Assembly: GCA_038521825.1 (NCBI GenBank)
Contig: JBCBKL010000019.1
Span: 1-64,000, forward strand
Length of the DNA: 64,000 nucleotides
Reading direction: 5' to 3'
From: JBCBKL01 sp038521825
GTDB taxonomy: Bacteria > Pseudomonadota > Alphaproteobacteria > Rhodobacterales > Rhodobacteraceae
Part shown: in pieces, positions 17,059 through 25,171 of the stretch
How positions within the stretch are numbered: the first letter of the stretch is position 1
Layout: every line of letters begins with the position of its first letter
Made by a program: the position numbers and the translations under genes
The notes under the pieces: model-generated
What the model was told of the DNA's origin: nothing
The model's input: the letters and a program-made list of their open reading frames with translations, nothing else
The model's database searches: none

Positions 17059-18267
17059 TTAGTCGAGAACCCCACGACGCCTTAGCGCCTGCATCAGGGC
17101 GAGCGCTGTCGCAGCCAGAACGAGTGTTGCGGCGATGAGGGGTCGTGGCGTCCCGTCAAAAAGCAGTCCAAGAGGCGCCGCGATGGCAGCGCCGCCGACG
17201 GTTGCGAAGGCCCCAATCACCGAAGCCGCAATACCGGCAATATGCCCCATCTCTTTCATGGCGAGCGCGTTGAGATTGGCCACGGTCAACCCCGCCTGGA
17301 ACAGCACGCCGAATTGCCAGACCACGTAAACGGGGAAATCCCATGAACCGGGCGTCCAGATCAGTATCAGCGCGCTGACAGAGAGAAAGATCTGCAGGAT
17401 CAGGGCCCATGTCACCAGTTGGCTCATTCCGAACCGTCCGACGATCCGCGAATTAAGCAGGCTGGAAAGCCCGGAGAGCAACGCGATCGCGCCGAACCAG
17501 TACGGGAATGATTCTGCCCTGTCGAAGGTTTCCGCAAAGATCGGCTGGACCATCGTCAAGAGGCCGAACAGCGTACCGAGCATGAGGGTTTGGACGAAGA
17601 TCGAGATGCGGGCCGTGGTGTTCCGGAACATCTCGGCTACCGCCTGGATAATCTTGCCAAAACGCAGGGGGCGGCGTCGGTTTTGGGGCAGGGTCTCCTG
17701 CACGCGGAGCCCGAACCAAACGAGCAGGAACAACCCAAACAGCACAAAAACCGCAAAGATCGCCCGCCATCCGGCATAGTCGATGATCGCAGCACCGATG
17801 GCCGGTGCAATCGCCGGAAAGATCAGAAAGATCATCAGCGTCAGCGACATGATCCGCGCCATGTCGCGCCCGACGTAGAGGTCCCGGATGATGGCAAGCG
17901 ACACGATCCGGGGCCCAGCCGCACCGAAACCCTGGACAAACCGCCCCATGATCATCCAGTCGAACGACTGTGTCAGCCATGCAATCATCGCCCCGATGAT
18001 GTAGACAACGATCCCGAGATAGACGATCGGCTTGCGCCCGAAGGCATCGGAAAGGGGGCCTGCGATGAGTGTTCCGGCCCCGAGACCGACCATAAAAACG
18101 ATCAACACAAGCGGAGCCTGTCCGGGCTCGTAAAGATCGAGATCTGCGGCGATTTGGGGGAGGGCGGGCAGCATCGCGTCGACCGAAAAGGCGATCGTCG
18201 CGAACATCGTCGACATCAGCAGAATAAATTCATGTCTACCGACGCGTTGTGACTCTGCCGCGATCAA
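17059..18267 (-). CDS. Bcr/CflA-type MFS multidrug exporter
   Basis: This is a 402-aa major facilitator protein with 12 predicted membrane helices. The Bcr/CflA features are the N-terminal FSVDAMLPALPQIAADL, motif A GPLSDAFGRKP between helices 2 and 3, and RIVSLAIIRDLY in helix 4. Family members export drugs such as bicyclomycin or chloramphenicol, or amino-acid-like compounds; the substrate here is unknown. The start is a TTG (18267-18265) with GAGGA 5-6 nt upstream. It lies just downstream of a terminator that closes the preceding operon, so it is probably transcribed alone. It is convergent with mfd. Confidence 0.85.
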   Translation of the reverse strand: MIAAESQRVGRHEFILLMSTMFATIAFSVDAMLPALPQIAADLDLYEPGQAPLVLIVFMVGLGAGTLIAGPLSDAFGRKPIVYLGIVVYIIGAMIAWLTQSFDWMIMGRFVQGFGAAGPRIVSLAIIRDLYVGRDMARIMSLTLMIFLIFPAIAPAIGAAIIDYAGWRAIFAVFVLFGLFLLVWFGLRVQETLPQNRRRPLRFGKIIQAVAEMFRNTTARISIFVQTLMLGTLFGLLTMVQPIFAETFDRAESFPYWFGAIALLSGLSSLLNSRIVGRFGMSQLVTWALILQIFLSVSALILIWTPGSWDFPVYVVWQFGVLFQAGLTVANLNALAMKEMGHIAGIAASVIGAFATVGGAAIAAPLGLLFDGTPRPLIAATLVLAATALALMQALRRRGVLD

Positions 18268-18280
18268 TGCTGTTCCTCAC

Positions 18281-18303
18281 AAAAAAGGCGCGTCCGACGC
18301 GCC
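18281..18303 (-). terminator. Intrinsic terminator after the frnE-like gene
   Basis: On the minus strand GGCGCG and CGCGCC form a 6-bp stem with a 5-nt loop, followed by six T residues (A run at 18281-18286). It lies downstream of the acyl-CoA ligase/FrnE-like pair and just before the MFS gene start, so it separates the two units. Confidence 0.75.
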
Positions 18304-18372
18304 TTGGCGTCAAGCTATGCCCCGTAAACGGGAAGTTCAACGCCTTTTAGGCGAAGTAACCCGAGGTAAAGG

Positions 18373-19008
18373 TCACTCAGCTTGCATACGCAACTCTTCG
18401 ATCACCTTGGCCCACAATTCCGGCGGTTGTGCGCCGGGAACTGCGTGACGTCCGCCGACGATGAACGTCGGAACCGAGTCGATGCCCATTTTTCGGGAAT
18501 GGGCATCCCGCGCCTTGATTTCTTCAATGTCGGAGTCCGATTGCAAGAGCCGCCGGACGACCGCGGCGTCCATACCGATGTCGTCGGCGATGTCCGACAA
18601 GACATCGATATCCCCGATATCGCGCGCGTCGACGAAATAGGCTTTGAAGAGGGCTGATACGGCGGCGTTCTGTTTCCCTTCGATGCCCGCCCAGTGGATC
18701 AGACGGTGCGCGTTCACCGTATTGGGTGTTCGCTTCATCCCTTCGAAGTCGATTTTGAGGCCGGCCTTTTCGGCATGTTCGACAACGGGCGCATAGGCAC
18801 GCACCGCGCCATCTTTCCCACCGAATTTGGTTTCGAGATATTCGCGCCGGTCCATTCCACCTTCTGGCATGTCCGGGTTCAGCTGGAAGGGATGCCACTC
18901 GATCGCGAAAGGATGGTCGCCGTGGGCTTCCAGCGCGCGATCCAGATAAGTTTTGCCGATATAGCACCAGGGGCAAATCGGATCTGACATGATGTCGAGC
19001 TTAATCAT
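18373..19008 (-). CDS. FrnE-like DsbA-family oxidoreductase
   Basis: This is a 211-aa cytosolic thioredoxin-fold protein of the DsbA/FrnE group. It begins MIKLDIMSDPICPWCYIGK, with the CPWC active site at Cys12-Cys15. The helical insertion typical of FrnE and 2-hydroxychromene-2-carboxylate isomerases is present (PFQLNPDMPEGG, then TPNTVNAHRLIHWA). The C-terminal cis-Pro loop reads GIDSVPTFIVGG. There is no signal peptide. The ATG at 19008-19006 overlaps the end of the upstream acyl-CoA ligase gene by 8 nt. CPWC suggests disulfide chemistry rather than isomerase activity; its partner is unknown. Confidence 0.85.
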   Translation of the reverse strand: MIKLDIMSDPICPWCYIGKTYLDRALEAHGDHPFAIEWHPFQLNPDMPEGGMDRREYLETKFGGKDGAVRAYAPVVEHAEKAGLKIDFEGMKRTPNTVNAHRLIHWAGIEGKQNAAVSALFKAYFVDARDIGDIDVLSDIADDIGMDAAVVRRLLQSDSDIEEIKARDAHSRKMGIDSVPTFIVGGRHAVPGAQPPELWAKVIEELRMQAE

Positions 19009-20515
19009 GGCTGGCCTTCCAGTAGTCCCGCAATTTCCGCCGCAGAATTTTGCCATTGGCGCCCTTCGGCAAGTCGGGGATTTGGACATAGGCGCGGGGC
19101 TGCTTGTAGCGCGCCAGACGGTCGGCGGCAAAGGCCTGAAGTTCACATTCGCTTAATGAATCTTCGGACACGTAAAAGGCGGCGATGATCGTGGCATCGG
19201 CGCTGACCGGCACGTCTGTAACACCGATGGCCGAAATGCCGGGAAATGCGGCCATGGCCGCCTCGACCTCCAGCGGTGAGACCCGGAAGCCCCCGGCATT
19301 CATCATGTCGTCGGCACGTCCGAGAAAGCGGATATGCCCGCCCGCATCCATTTCGCCCTGATCCCCGGTCAGGAACCAGTCGCCCCGCAGGCGGCTGGCC
19401 GTCTCTTCGGGCTGATCGAGATAGCCCAGCATGAGCCCGGGGTCGGAGCGATGTACGGCGATGATACCGGGCTGGCCGGTTTCCGCAGGTGCGCCTTCTG
19501 CAAGTATCGCGATGTGCCGCCCACGCTGTGGCCTGCCCAGGGTGCCGGCGGGTGCGGGGTGCGCGGGGTTTCCTGAAATGAATGTCGAACATTCCGACAT
19601 CCCGTATGCTTCGAAAATTGGCGTTTGGGTCGCGTCCTGCCACGCCGCTTCGGTCACGTGGGGCAGTTTCTCGCCCGCGCTGAGCCCGTGTCTGAGGTCA
19701 GGCAGGCCGGGGACCGGGTATCTCAGCATCTGCCGATAGACGCCGGGCGCTGCGGCAAAGATCGTGGCGCGGTGGTCGGCCAGCATCCGCAGCAGGGCTT
19801 CCGGCGGGGTCCGCGGTGCCGGAATGAGTGCCGTTGCGCCGACGGTCCACGGGTCCATCAACCCGGTGCCGAGCGTGTAGGTCCAGTTGAATGCCCCGGC
19901 ATGCATCATACGGTCAGCAGGATCCAGGCCATACCAGTCATCGATCATCATCCGCCGGGCCCAGATTGCCCGGTGCGCATGCATCACGGCGCGTGGCCGC
20001 CCGGAGGTTCCGGACGTGTAGATCATGTAGGCGAGGCGGTTCGGATCCCCCATGTCATAGCTGGCGGCAGGAGCGCGTTTCATCTGATCCAGCTCGGCCG
20101 GACTGATCGATGGCAGGGTTTCGGGGCAGGCCACGTCCGGGTCGCGAAGGGTCAGTTTGGGTTTGATCTGGGCGGCGATGGCGGCAACCTCAGTCTCTGT
20201 CAGCGCGGACGATGTCGGGACCGGCACGATGCCGACCGCAATGGCTCCGAGATAAGCGAGGGGAAAGTCGACCGTGTTTCCCAACCGCATAAGGACGCGA
20301 TCACCCGGCTCCATCCCACGCTCAGACAACCCGGTTCCGATCCCGAGAACGCTGCGCCGAAGCGCGTCATAGGTCAGGCTCGTGTTGCCAGTGTCCGATA
20401 TCTGAACCAGCGCATCCTTATCGGCAACGCGTTCGGCCTGACCCAGGACATGGGCCGCCAGATTGAACGGCGCGGGGCAGGGTGCAAAGGGGCCGGTGTT
20501 CTGGATCGCTTTCAT
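19001..20515 (-). CDS. AMP-dependent acyl-CoA synthetase (ANL superfamily)
   Basis: This 504-aa ligase activates a carboxylic acid to an acyl-adenylate and then to the CoA thioester. The P-loop A3 motif is MIYTSGTSGRPRAVMH. Motif A5 is FEAYGMSECSTF. The A7/A8 blocks read WFLTGDQGEMDAGGHIRFLGRADDMM and GGFRVSPLEVE, and the C-terminal A10 lysine lies in PKGANGKILRRKLR. The domain order is complete. The length and the YGMSECS block resemble benzoate-CoA ligase-like enzymes, but the acid is unknown. It shares an operon with the FrnE-like gene and is divergent from an XRE-cupin regulator 64 bp away, which may control it. Confidence 0.85.
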   Translation of the reverse strand: MKAIQNTGPFAPCPAPFNLAAHVLGQAERVADKDALVQISDTGNTSLTYDALRRSVLGIGTGLSERGMEPGDRVLMRLGNTVDFPLAYLGAIAVGIVPVPTSSALTETEVAAIAAQIKPKLTLRDPDVACPETLPSISPAELDQMKRAPAASYDMGDPNRLAYMIYTSGTSGRPRAVMHAHRAIWARRMMIDDWYGLDPADRMMHAGAFNWTYTLGTGLMDPWTVGATALIPAPRTPPEALLRMLADHRATIFAAAPGVYRQMLRYPVPGLPDLRHGLSAGEKLPHVTEAAWQDATQTPIFEAYGMSECSTFISGNPAHPAPAGTLGRPQRGRHIAILAEGAPAETGQPGIIAVHRSDPGLMLGYLDQPEETASRLRGDWFLTGDQGEMDAGGHIRFLGRADDMMNAGGFRVSPLEVEAAMAAFPGISAIGVTDVPVSADATIIAAFYVSEDSLSECELQAFAADRLARYKQPRAYVQIPDLPKGANGKILRRKLRDYWKASHD

Positions 20516-20579
20516 GGCCTGTCGCTAGCCCGCCCGCCATGCCGTTGCAAGCGGCCCAGCCGCACCCTATACGGAGTTG

Positions 20580-21203
20580 ATGACCGGAAAAGACCCAAAA
20601 TCCCTGATAAAGCTTGCCCGGGCCAATGGCGGCGAAGAAGCGGCGGAACCGCTCGACCTTGGGGCGCGTGTGCGTGAGCTACGCAAGGCCCGGGACTGGA
20701 CGCTGGAACAGGCAGCAACGCAAGCGGGTCTTGCCCGTTCGACCCTGTCCAAGATCGAAAACGGGCAGATGTCGCCGACCTATGAGGCGCTCAAAAAGCT
20801 TGCCATCGGTTTGGAAATCAGCGTGCCGCAACTCTTTACGCCCCCGGAAAAGGGGCAGATCAACGGGCGCATGGTGGTCACCAAATCGGGCGAGGGGAAT
20901 GAACAGCCCACCACCACATACGAACATGAACTGCTGGCAGAGGCGCTGACCAAGAAACAGATGCTGCCCTATCGCACCCGGGTCCGCGCCCGGTCTATGG
21001 AGGAGTTCGAGGGCTGGGTCCGCCATGACGGTGAAGAGTTTCTTTACGTTCTGACAGGTGTTGTCCGGCTTTACACCGAATTCTACGAACCGGTCGAAAT
21101 GCGCCGTGGCGACAGCGCCTATTACGACGCGACCATGGGGCACAACGTGGTTTCGGTCAGCCCGGAGGATGCGACCATCCTTTGGGTGACGTCACTGACC
21201 TGA
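20580..21203 (+). CDS. XRE-family transcriptional regulator with C-terminal cupin
   Basis: This is a 207-aa regulator. The N-terminal helix-turn-helix of the XRE/Cro type spans about residues 27-82 (LRKARDWTLEQAATQAGLAR, STLSKIENGQMSPTYEALKKLA). The C-terminal half is a cupin barrel (about 115-200, with VRHDGEEFLYVLTGVVRLYT and MRRGDSAYYDATMGHN) that normally senses a small ligand. ACGGAG at 20571-20576 lies close to both the TTG at 20577 and the ATG at 20580; I kept the ATG. It is divergent from the acyl-CoA ligase operon, the usual position for a local regulator. It is convergent with aqpS and overlaps its 3' end by 12 bp. Confidence 0.85.
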   Translation: MTGKDPKSLIKLARANGGEEAAEPLDLGARVRELRKARDWTLEQAATQAGLARSTLSKIENGQMSPTYEALKKLAIGLEISVPQLFTPPEKGQINGRMVVTKSGEGNEQPTTTYEHELLAEALTKKQMLPYRTRVRARSMEEFEGWVRHDGEEFLYVLTGVVRLYTEFYEPVEMRRGDSAYYDATMGHNVVSVSPEDATILWVTSLT

Positions 21204-21860
21204 GGCCGCGTCCTTCGCAAACAGCGTCTGGAACACCATGTGGGCGATACCCACGGCGATGATCTGTGCGATGATAAAGGCGACGATATGGGCCGGAAAG
21301 ATCCCAGCAAAGGTGTCGGTGAACCCACGTGCGATTGTCACCGCCGGGTTGGCAAAGCTGGTGGATGACGTGTACCAGTACGCCCCTGTAATATAGAGCC
21401 CGACCAGCGTAGGGATCGCCTCAGGCCGCGACCGTAGCCCGCCGAAAATCACGAAAAGAAGCCCGAACGTGGCGACGATTTCAGACCACCACTGCGCCAA
21501 CCCGGTGCGATGCATCGTGGTCGAAGCCTGCAGGATCGGTTGATCAAACATCGCATGGGTCGCCCAGACGCCAAGAATGCCGCCAACGATCTGCACGACG
21601 ATGAAAAGACCGGCCATTCGGGCGTCGATCTCGCCGCGCAGAAAGAAGGCCAACGTCACCGCCGGGTTGAAATGTGCGCCGGAAATCGGCCCCAGCACCG
21701 TGATGATCGAAAAGAGCATGCAACCGGTGGCGATAGCATTCGCGAGCAACGCGAGGGCGACGTTACCATCCGCCAGCGTTTCGGCCATAATGCCCGAGCC
21801 TACCACACTGATTAGCAGCAGTGCGGTGCCAAGACCTTCGGCCAGTAGTTTCTGTATCAT
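21192..21860 (-). CDS. aqpS: AqpS-like aquaglyceroporin of the arsenic operon (MIP family)
   Basis: This is a 222-aa membrane channel with six predicted helices and both MIP signature loops. NPA occurs at residues 65-67 (GAHFNPAVT) and at 171-173 (SFANPAVT). In Sinorhizobium an aquaporin named AqpS in the ars operon lets arsenite, produced inside by ArsC, flow out down its gradient. No arsB or acr3 pump is present here, so this channel is the only visible exit route, an inference from context. Its ATG overlaps the upstream arsC stop by 4 nt. It is the last gene of the operon. Confidence 0.85.
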   Translation of the reverse strand: MIQKLLAEGLGTALLLISVVGSGIMAETLADGNVALALLANAIATGCMLFSIITVLGPISGAHFNPAVTLAFFLRGEIDARMAGLFIVVQIVGGILGVWATHAMFDQPILQASTTMHRTGLAQWWSEIVATFGLLFVIFGGLRSRPEAIPTLVGLYITGAYWYTSSTSFANPAVTIARGFTDTFAGIFPAHIVAFIIAQIIAVGIAHMVFQTLFAKDAASGQ

Positions 21861-22333
21861 GTGATCTTGCCAATCCGGTTCAACTGGGCCTGCAATTCGC
21901 GCAGTTCCATCGTCTCGATGGGCATCGCCAGCAGGGCATCCGCGCGTTTCTTCAGGATGTCATAGGCGGTTTGAAACGCCTCTTCCCAGTCGGGTTCATC
22001 CGCCGCGGCCGGATCTTCGACCCCCCAGTGGGCGCGCACGGGTGCGCCGGGCCACATAGGACAGGTTTCTTCAGCGGCTGATCCGCATACGGTGATGACC
22101 ATATCCATGATGGGGGCGTCGTCAGCTGCGAATTCGTCCCAGCTTTTTGATCGTGCGTGGCCGATATCATAACCCAGCGTTTCTAGCAGCTTGACCGATT
22201 GCGGATGGACGCGCCCCGAAGGCTGACTGCCAGCCGAGAAAGCGCGCACGCGGCCTTCGCTGTCGGATCCAAGGATTGCTTCGAGAAGGATGGAGCGGGC
22301 CGAGTTGCCCGTACAGAGAACCAGTGTATTCAT
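21857..22333 (-). CDS. arsC: Arsenate reductase, low-molecular-weight phosphatase type
   Basis: This is a 158-aa cytosolic protein of the LMW-PTP/ArsC fold. The phosphate-binding loop is CTGNSARS with nucleophile Cys7 and Arg13 (CX5R). A second cysteine pair sits in VITVCGSAAEETCPMWPG, placed like the resolving cysteines of thioredoxin-coupled ArsC. It should reduce arsenate to arsenite. It lies 48 bp after the ArsR-ArsC fusion gene and overlaps aqpS by 4 nt. Two ArsC domains in one operon are redundant on paper; the two share only family-level resemblance (CTGNSARS against CTKNSARS), so this is not a recent tandem copy. Confidence 0.87.
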   Translation of the reverse strand: MNTLVLCTGNSARSILLEAILGSDSEGRVRAFSAGSQPSGRVHPQSVKLLETLGYDIGHARSKSWDEFAADDAPIMDMVITVCGSAAEETCPMWPGAPVRAHWGVEDPAAADEPDWEEAFQTAYDILKKRADALLAMPIETMELRELQAQLNRIGKIT

Positions 22334-22381
22334 ACTGTGCCGGTAGAGCCCCTTTGTGACGGTTTTATAAAAGACTTCGCG

Positions 22382-23209
22382 TCAGGCGGTATGCCGACCG
22401 ATTTCATCAAGCTCGTGTTGCAGAGATATCCGGTCAAGCGTGGTCATCGGCAGGCTGGCAAACGCGGTGATCCGGTTGCGAAGCAAGCCATAGGTCTGCT
22501 GAAAGGCAAGCTCCTTTTCCGCTTCCGTTCCCTCGGCCTTGACCGGATCGACCAGCCCCCAATGCGCGCTCATCGGCTGCCCCGGCCATAGCGGGCATTC
22601 TTCGTTGGCCGCGTGATCGCAGACTGTGAACACGAAATCGAGCGGCGGCGCATCGTCCCCCGCAAAATCGTCCATCATCTTGGATGTCAGTTCGTCCGTG
22701 GGGATACCTTTGCTTTTCAGCAATTCGATCACCTTTGGGTGCGGATGGTCCGTGGGATTGGTGCCTGCCGAATAGGCTTTGAAACGCCCTCCGCCTTCGG
22801 CATTCATGATCGCTTCGGCCATGATGGAACGGGCGGAGTTCTTGGTGCAGATGAACAGCACGTTAAGAGGACGGTCACTCATATCTAAGGTCCTTTCCTG
22901 CTGGGTGAAGGCGGCGGGCAGGCACAGATCGGGGCGCATCTGGCAGCAGGTTTCAAATATGCTGCGCATCAATGCCGCGCTGCCATCCATGTTGGTTCCG
23001 TATTTGACGGATGTCCCGAAGCGGGTCTGATCGATCAGACCAGCAGCCTGCAGTGCCTTAAGATGTTGTGAACAGGTATTCTGCCGGAGGTCGAGCGCCC
23101 GCGCAATTTCGCCCGCTGGCACGCGCTGCGGGTAGCGTCGCATGAGCAGCCGAAAGACAGCCAAACGATCGTGATGGGCTAGGGTGGCGAACGCATTCAC
23201 AATATCCAT
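22382..23209 (-). CDS. ArsR-ArsC fusion: arsenic-responsive repressor joined to arsenate reductase
   Basis: This is a single 275-aa protein. Residues 1-100 form a winged-helix ArsR domain (LAHHDRLAVFRLLMRR, then the recognition helix TCSQHLKALQAAGL). Cysteines at 46, 88, 89 and 96 are candidate arsenite ligands. Residues about 113-275 form a complete LMW-PTP-type arsenate reductase, with Cys121-X5-Arg127 (CTKNSARS) and Cys197 and Cys205. The linker at 100-112 is short and polar, and the frame is uninterrupted, so it is a true fusion rather than a missed stop. It heads the ars operon and probably represses the promoter immediately upstream. Confidence 0.87.
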   Translation of the reverse strand: MDIVNAFATLAHHDRLAVFRLLMRRYPQRVPAGEIARALDLRQNTCSQHLKALQAAGLIDQTRFGTSVKYGTNMDGSAALMRSIFETCCQMRPDLCLPAAFTQQERTLDMSDRPLNVLFICTKNSARSIMAEAIMNAEGGGRFKAYSAGTNPTDHPHPKVIELLKSKGIPTDELTSKMMDDFAGDDAPPLDFVFTVCDHAANEECPLWPGQPMSAHWGLVDPVKAEGTEAEKELAFQQTYGLLRNRITAFASLPMTTLDRISLQHELDEIGRHTA

Positions 23210-23214
23210 ACTTC

Positions 23215-23243
23215 ATGATATTACGATATTCGAGCTTGGTCAA
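23215..23243 (-). promoter_or_regulatory. Sigma-70-type promoter of the ars operon, abutting the start codon
   Basis: On the minus strand a -35 TTGACC (23243-23238) and a -10 TATCAT (23220-23215) are separated by exactly 17 nt. The -10 ends 5 nt before the arsR-arsC ATG (23209), so the transcript would begin at or next to the start codon. The spacer and -10 contain a direct repeat AATATC-GT-AATATC, a possible repressor site. The -35 overlaps the stop codon of the upstream gene. Confidence 0.7.
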
Positions 23244-25057
23244 TTCTCCGACCACCACCACAATTCCGGCATGTAATTCGGCCCGTCGCCGTAAATTGGG
23301 ATCTGCTCGGGGTACTTCATCTGCCGCACATGGGCGATCCGTCCGGTCGTGTATTGCCAGAACGGAATGACGTAGCGCTGCGCCATCAGCACGCGGTCAA
23401 GCGCGCGGGTCGCGGCAATGAAGTCATCCCGCGATGTCGCATTCAGCATCGTATCGATCATGGCGTCGATAGCGGGGTGGGCGGCACCCATGAGGTTTCG
23501 ACTGCCTTCCTGTTCGGCTGAGGCGGAGCCGAAATAGAACCGCTGTTCGTTCCCTGGTGAAAGCGACAAGGCCCGCCGGTAATAGACCAGATCAAAATCA
23601 AACGAGGTTTCGCGCTCGGTGAACTGCGCCTCGTCTACCACTTCGGCCCGGGCCGCAATACCAACCCTTTCCAGACCCTGAACATAGATATCGGCGATCG
23701 AGCGTTCCTCGGTTCGGTTCTGCGGCAGAAGGATAGTCAGGGTCAGCGGTGTGCCCCGGGCGTCTTTCAACGCGCCATCCTGCAAGGTCCAGCCTGCTTC
23801 TTCGAAGAGATTGAGGGCACGCCGCAGGCTCCGGCGGTTGCGCAACGTCCCGTCCGAGACAGGCAGGTCGTATCCTTCGACCGCACCGGTGGGCAGCGTA
23901 CCGGCAAAAGGTGAGAGAAGCTCGGCCACCCGTCCGGTGGCTGCTTCATGGCGCATCGCGAGCGGCGAGTTCGAGAAATAGGATGTGATCCTCGGCTGCG
24001 CGCCACCCGTCAGGGTTTCGTTAATGTATTCGAAATTGAAGGTCTCGATAAGCGCCTGTCGCACCCGCCAGTCATCAAAAGGCGCACGGCGGGTATTGAT
24101 GGCAAATCCGGTCATGCCCGATGGTTTTTGATGCGGGATCTCTGTTTTGATCACGTCATCAGTGTCAACGCGGGGAAAGTTGAACTGTGAGGCCCAGCGT
24201 TCGGCGTTGAATTCGCGTAGAGCCGAAACGTTGCCCGACTTCAGACCTTCGAGAACGACATCGCCATCGCCGTAGAAATCGATCTTTATCTGGTCGATGT
24301 TGTTCGTGCCGCGGCGCAGGGGCAGGTCGGCTCCCCAATAGTCGGGGTTGCGTTCCAGGCGTACGAAACGCGCGGCTTCGTAATCGGTAATGACATACGG
24401 ACCCGAACCGATGGGGATATCCTCGAGCCGGGCATCGGAGAACGTCTTGCCCTCCCACTGCGCTTTTTGCAGGACTGGGCGCATACCGGCAAGAAGGGCA
24501 AGCTCGCGGTTTTCGGTGTTGAAAGTGATCCGAAGGCTGCGCGGACCGGTCTGTTCGATGCTCTCGGTCTGGCTCCAGAGACCGCGGTATCGGCCATGGC
24601 CTTCCGTTCCGAGCGTACGGAAGGACCAGATCACATCTTCGACGGTTACGGGGCTGCCATCTGAAAAGCGGGCCTCGGGTCGAAGGGTGAATTCGACCCA
24701 TGACCGGTCCGGCGGCGTCTCAATCGATTCGGCCAGCAGGCCATAAAGTGTAAAGGGTTCGTCCTGCGACCGGCCCATCAGGCTTTCATGAGTAAAGAAC
24801 CGCAACTGCCAGGGCACGTTGCCCTTTGCGACGTAGGGATTGAGTGAGTCAAAGCTACCGACGTTGCTGAGTGTGATCGCGCCGCCCTTCGGCGCGTCGG
24901 CATTGACATAAGGCAACGACACAAAATCCGGTGGCAGCGCGGGTTCGCCATACATAGCTATGGCATGTTTGGGTTCAGCAGCCACATCTTGCGCGGAAAG
25001 AATCGCGAGAATCAGGGCTGTTACGCCCAATCGGCGAAGGAAATAAACCAGCTTCAT
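23240..25057 (-). CDS. YejA-like extracellular solute-binding protein (family 5)
   Basis: This is a 605-aa periplasmic binding protein of an oligopeptide-type ABC transporter. A signal peptide covers about residues 1-27 (RRLGVTALILAILSAQDVAA). The family 5 hallmarks are LPYVNADAPKGGAITLSNVGSFDSLNPY, the block RPEARFSDGSPVTVEDVIWSFR, IPIGSGPYVI, and a C-terminal RIAHVRQMKYPEQIP. These are typical of YejA-like proteins, which bind peptides including microcin C in E. coli. No permease or ATPase gene lies next to it here, so it is either an orphan or works with components elsewhere. Its stop overlaps the -35 of the ars promoter. Confidence 0.85.
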   Translation of the reverse strand: MKLVYFLRRLGVTALILAILSAQDVAAEPKHAIAMYGEPALPPDFVSLPYVNADAPKGGAITLSNVGSFDSLNPYVAKGNVPWQLRFFTHESLMGRSQDEPFTLYGLLAESIETPPDRSWVEFTLRPEARFSDGSPVTVEDVIWSFRTLGTEGHGRYRGLWSQTESIEQTGPRSLRITFNTENRELALLAGMRPVLQKAQWEGKTFSDARLEDIPIGSGPYVITDYEAARFVRLERNPDYWGADLPLRRGTNNIDQIKIDFYGDGDVVLEGLKSGNVSALREFNAERWASQFNFPRVDTDDVIKTEIPHQKPSGMTGFAINTRRAPFDDWRVRQALIETFNFEYINETLTGGAQPRITSYFSNSPLAMRHEAATGRVAELLSPFAGTLPTGAVEGYDLPVSDGTLRNRRSLRRALNLFEEAGWTLQDGALKDARGTPLTLTILLPQNRTEERSIADIYVQGLERVGIAARAEVVDEAQFTERETSFDFDLVYYRRALSLSPGNEQRFYFGSASAEQEGSRNLMGAAHPAIDAMIDTMLNATSRDDFIAATRALDRVLMAQRYVIPFWQYTTGRIAHVRQMKYPEQIPIYGDGPNYMPELWWWSEN

Positions 25058-25136
25058 TTCGGCAACAATCCTGCATGCCCCTTGTTTTCTTAACGATAGC
25101 CTGCCGGAAAGATTTACGCGATATCAAACTTTTGGC

Positions 25137-25165
25137 TTGGATCGTGAGGTCGGATTGCTTATAAG
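25137..25165 (+). promoter_or_regulatory. Promoter with no protein gene downstream
   Basis: A -35 TTGGAT (25137-25142) and -10 TATAAG (25160-25165) are 17 nt apart on the plus strand. No plus-strand gene begins here, but a strong terminator lies about 75 nt further on, which suggests the promoter of a small RNA. Confidence 0.55.
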
Positions 25166-25171
25166 AGGGGC

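Noticed and set aside
19625..20677. Plus-strand open frame of 350 codons antisense to the acyl-CoA ligase
   Set aside because: Antisense shadow in GC-rich DNA; the ligase motifs are all on the minus strand.
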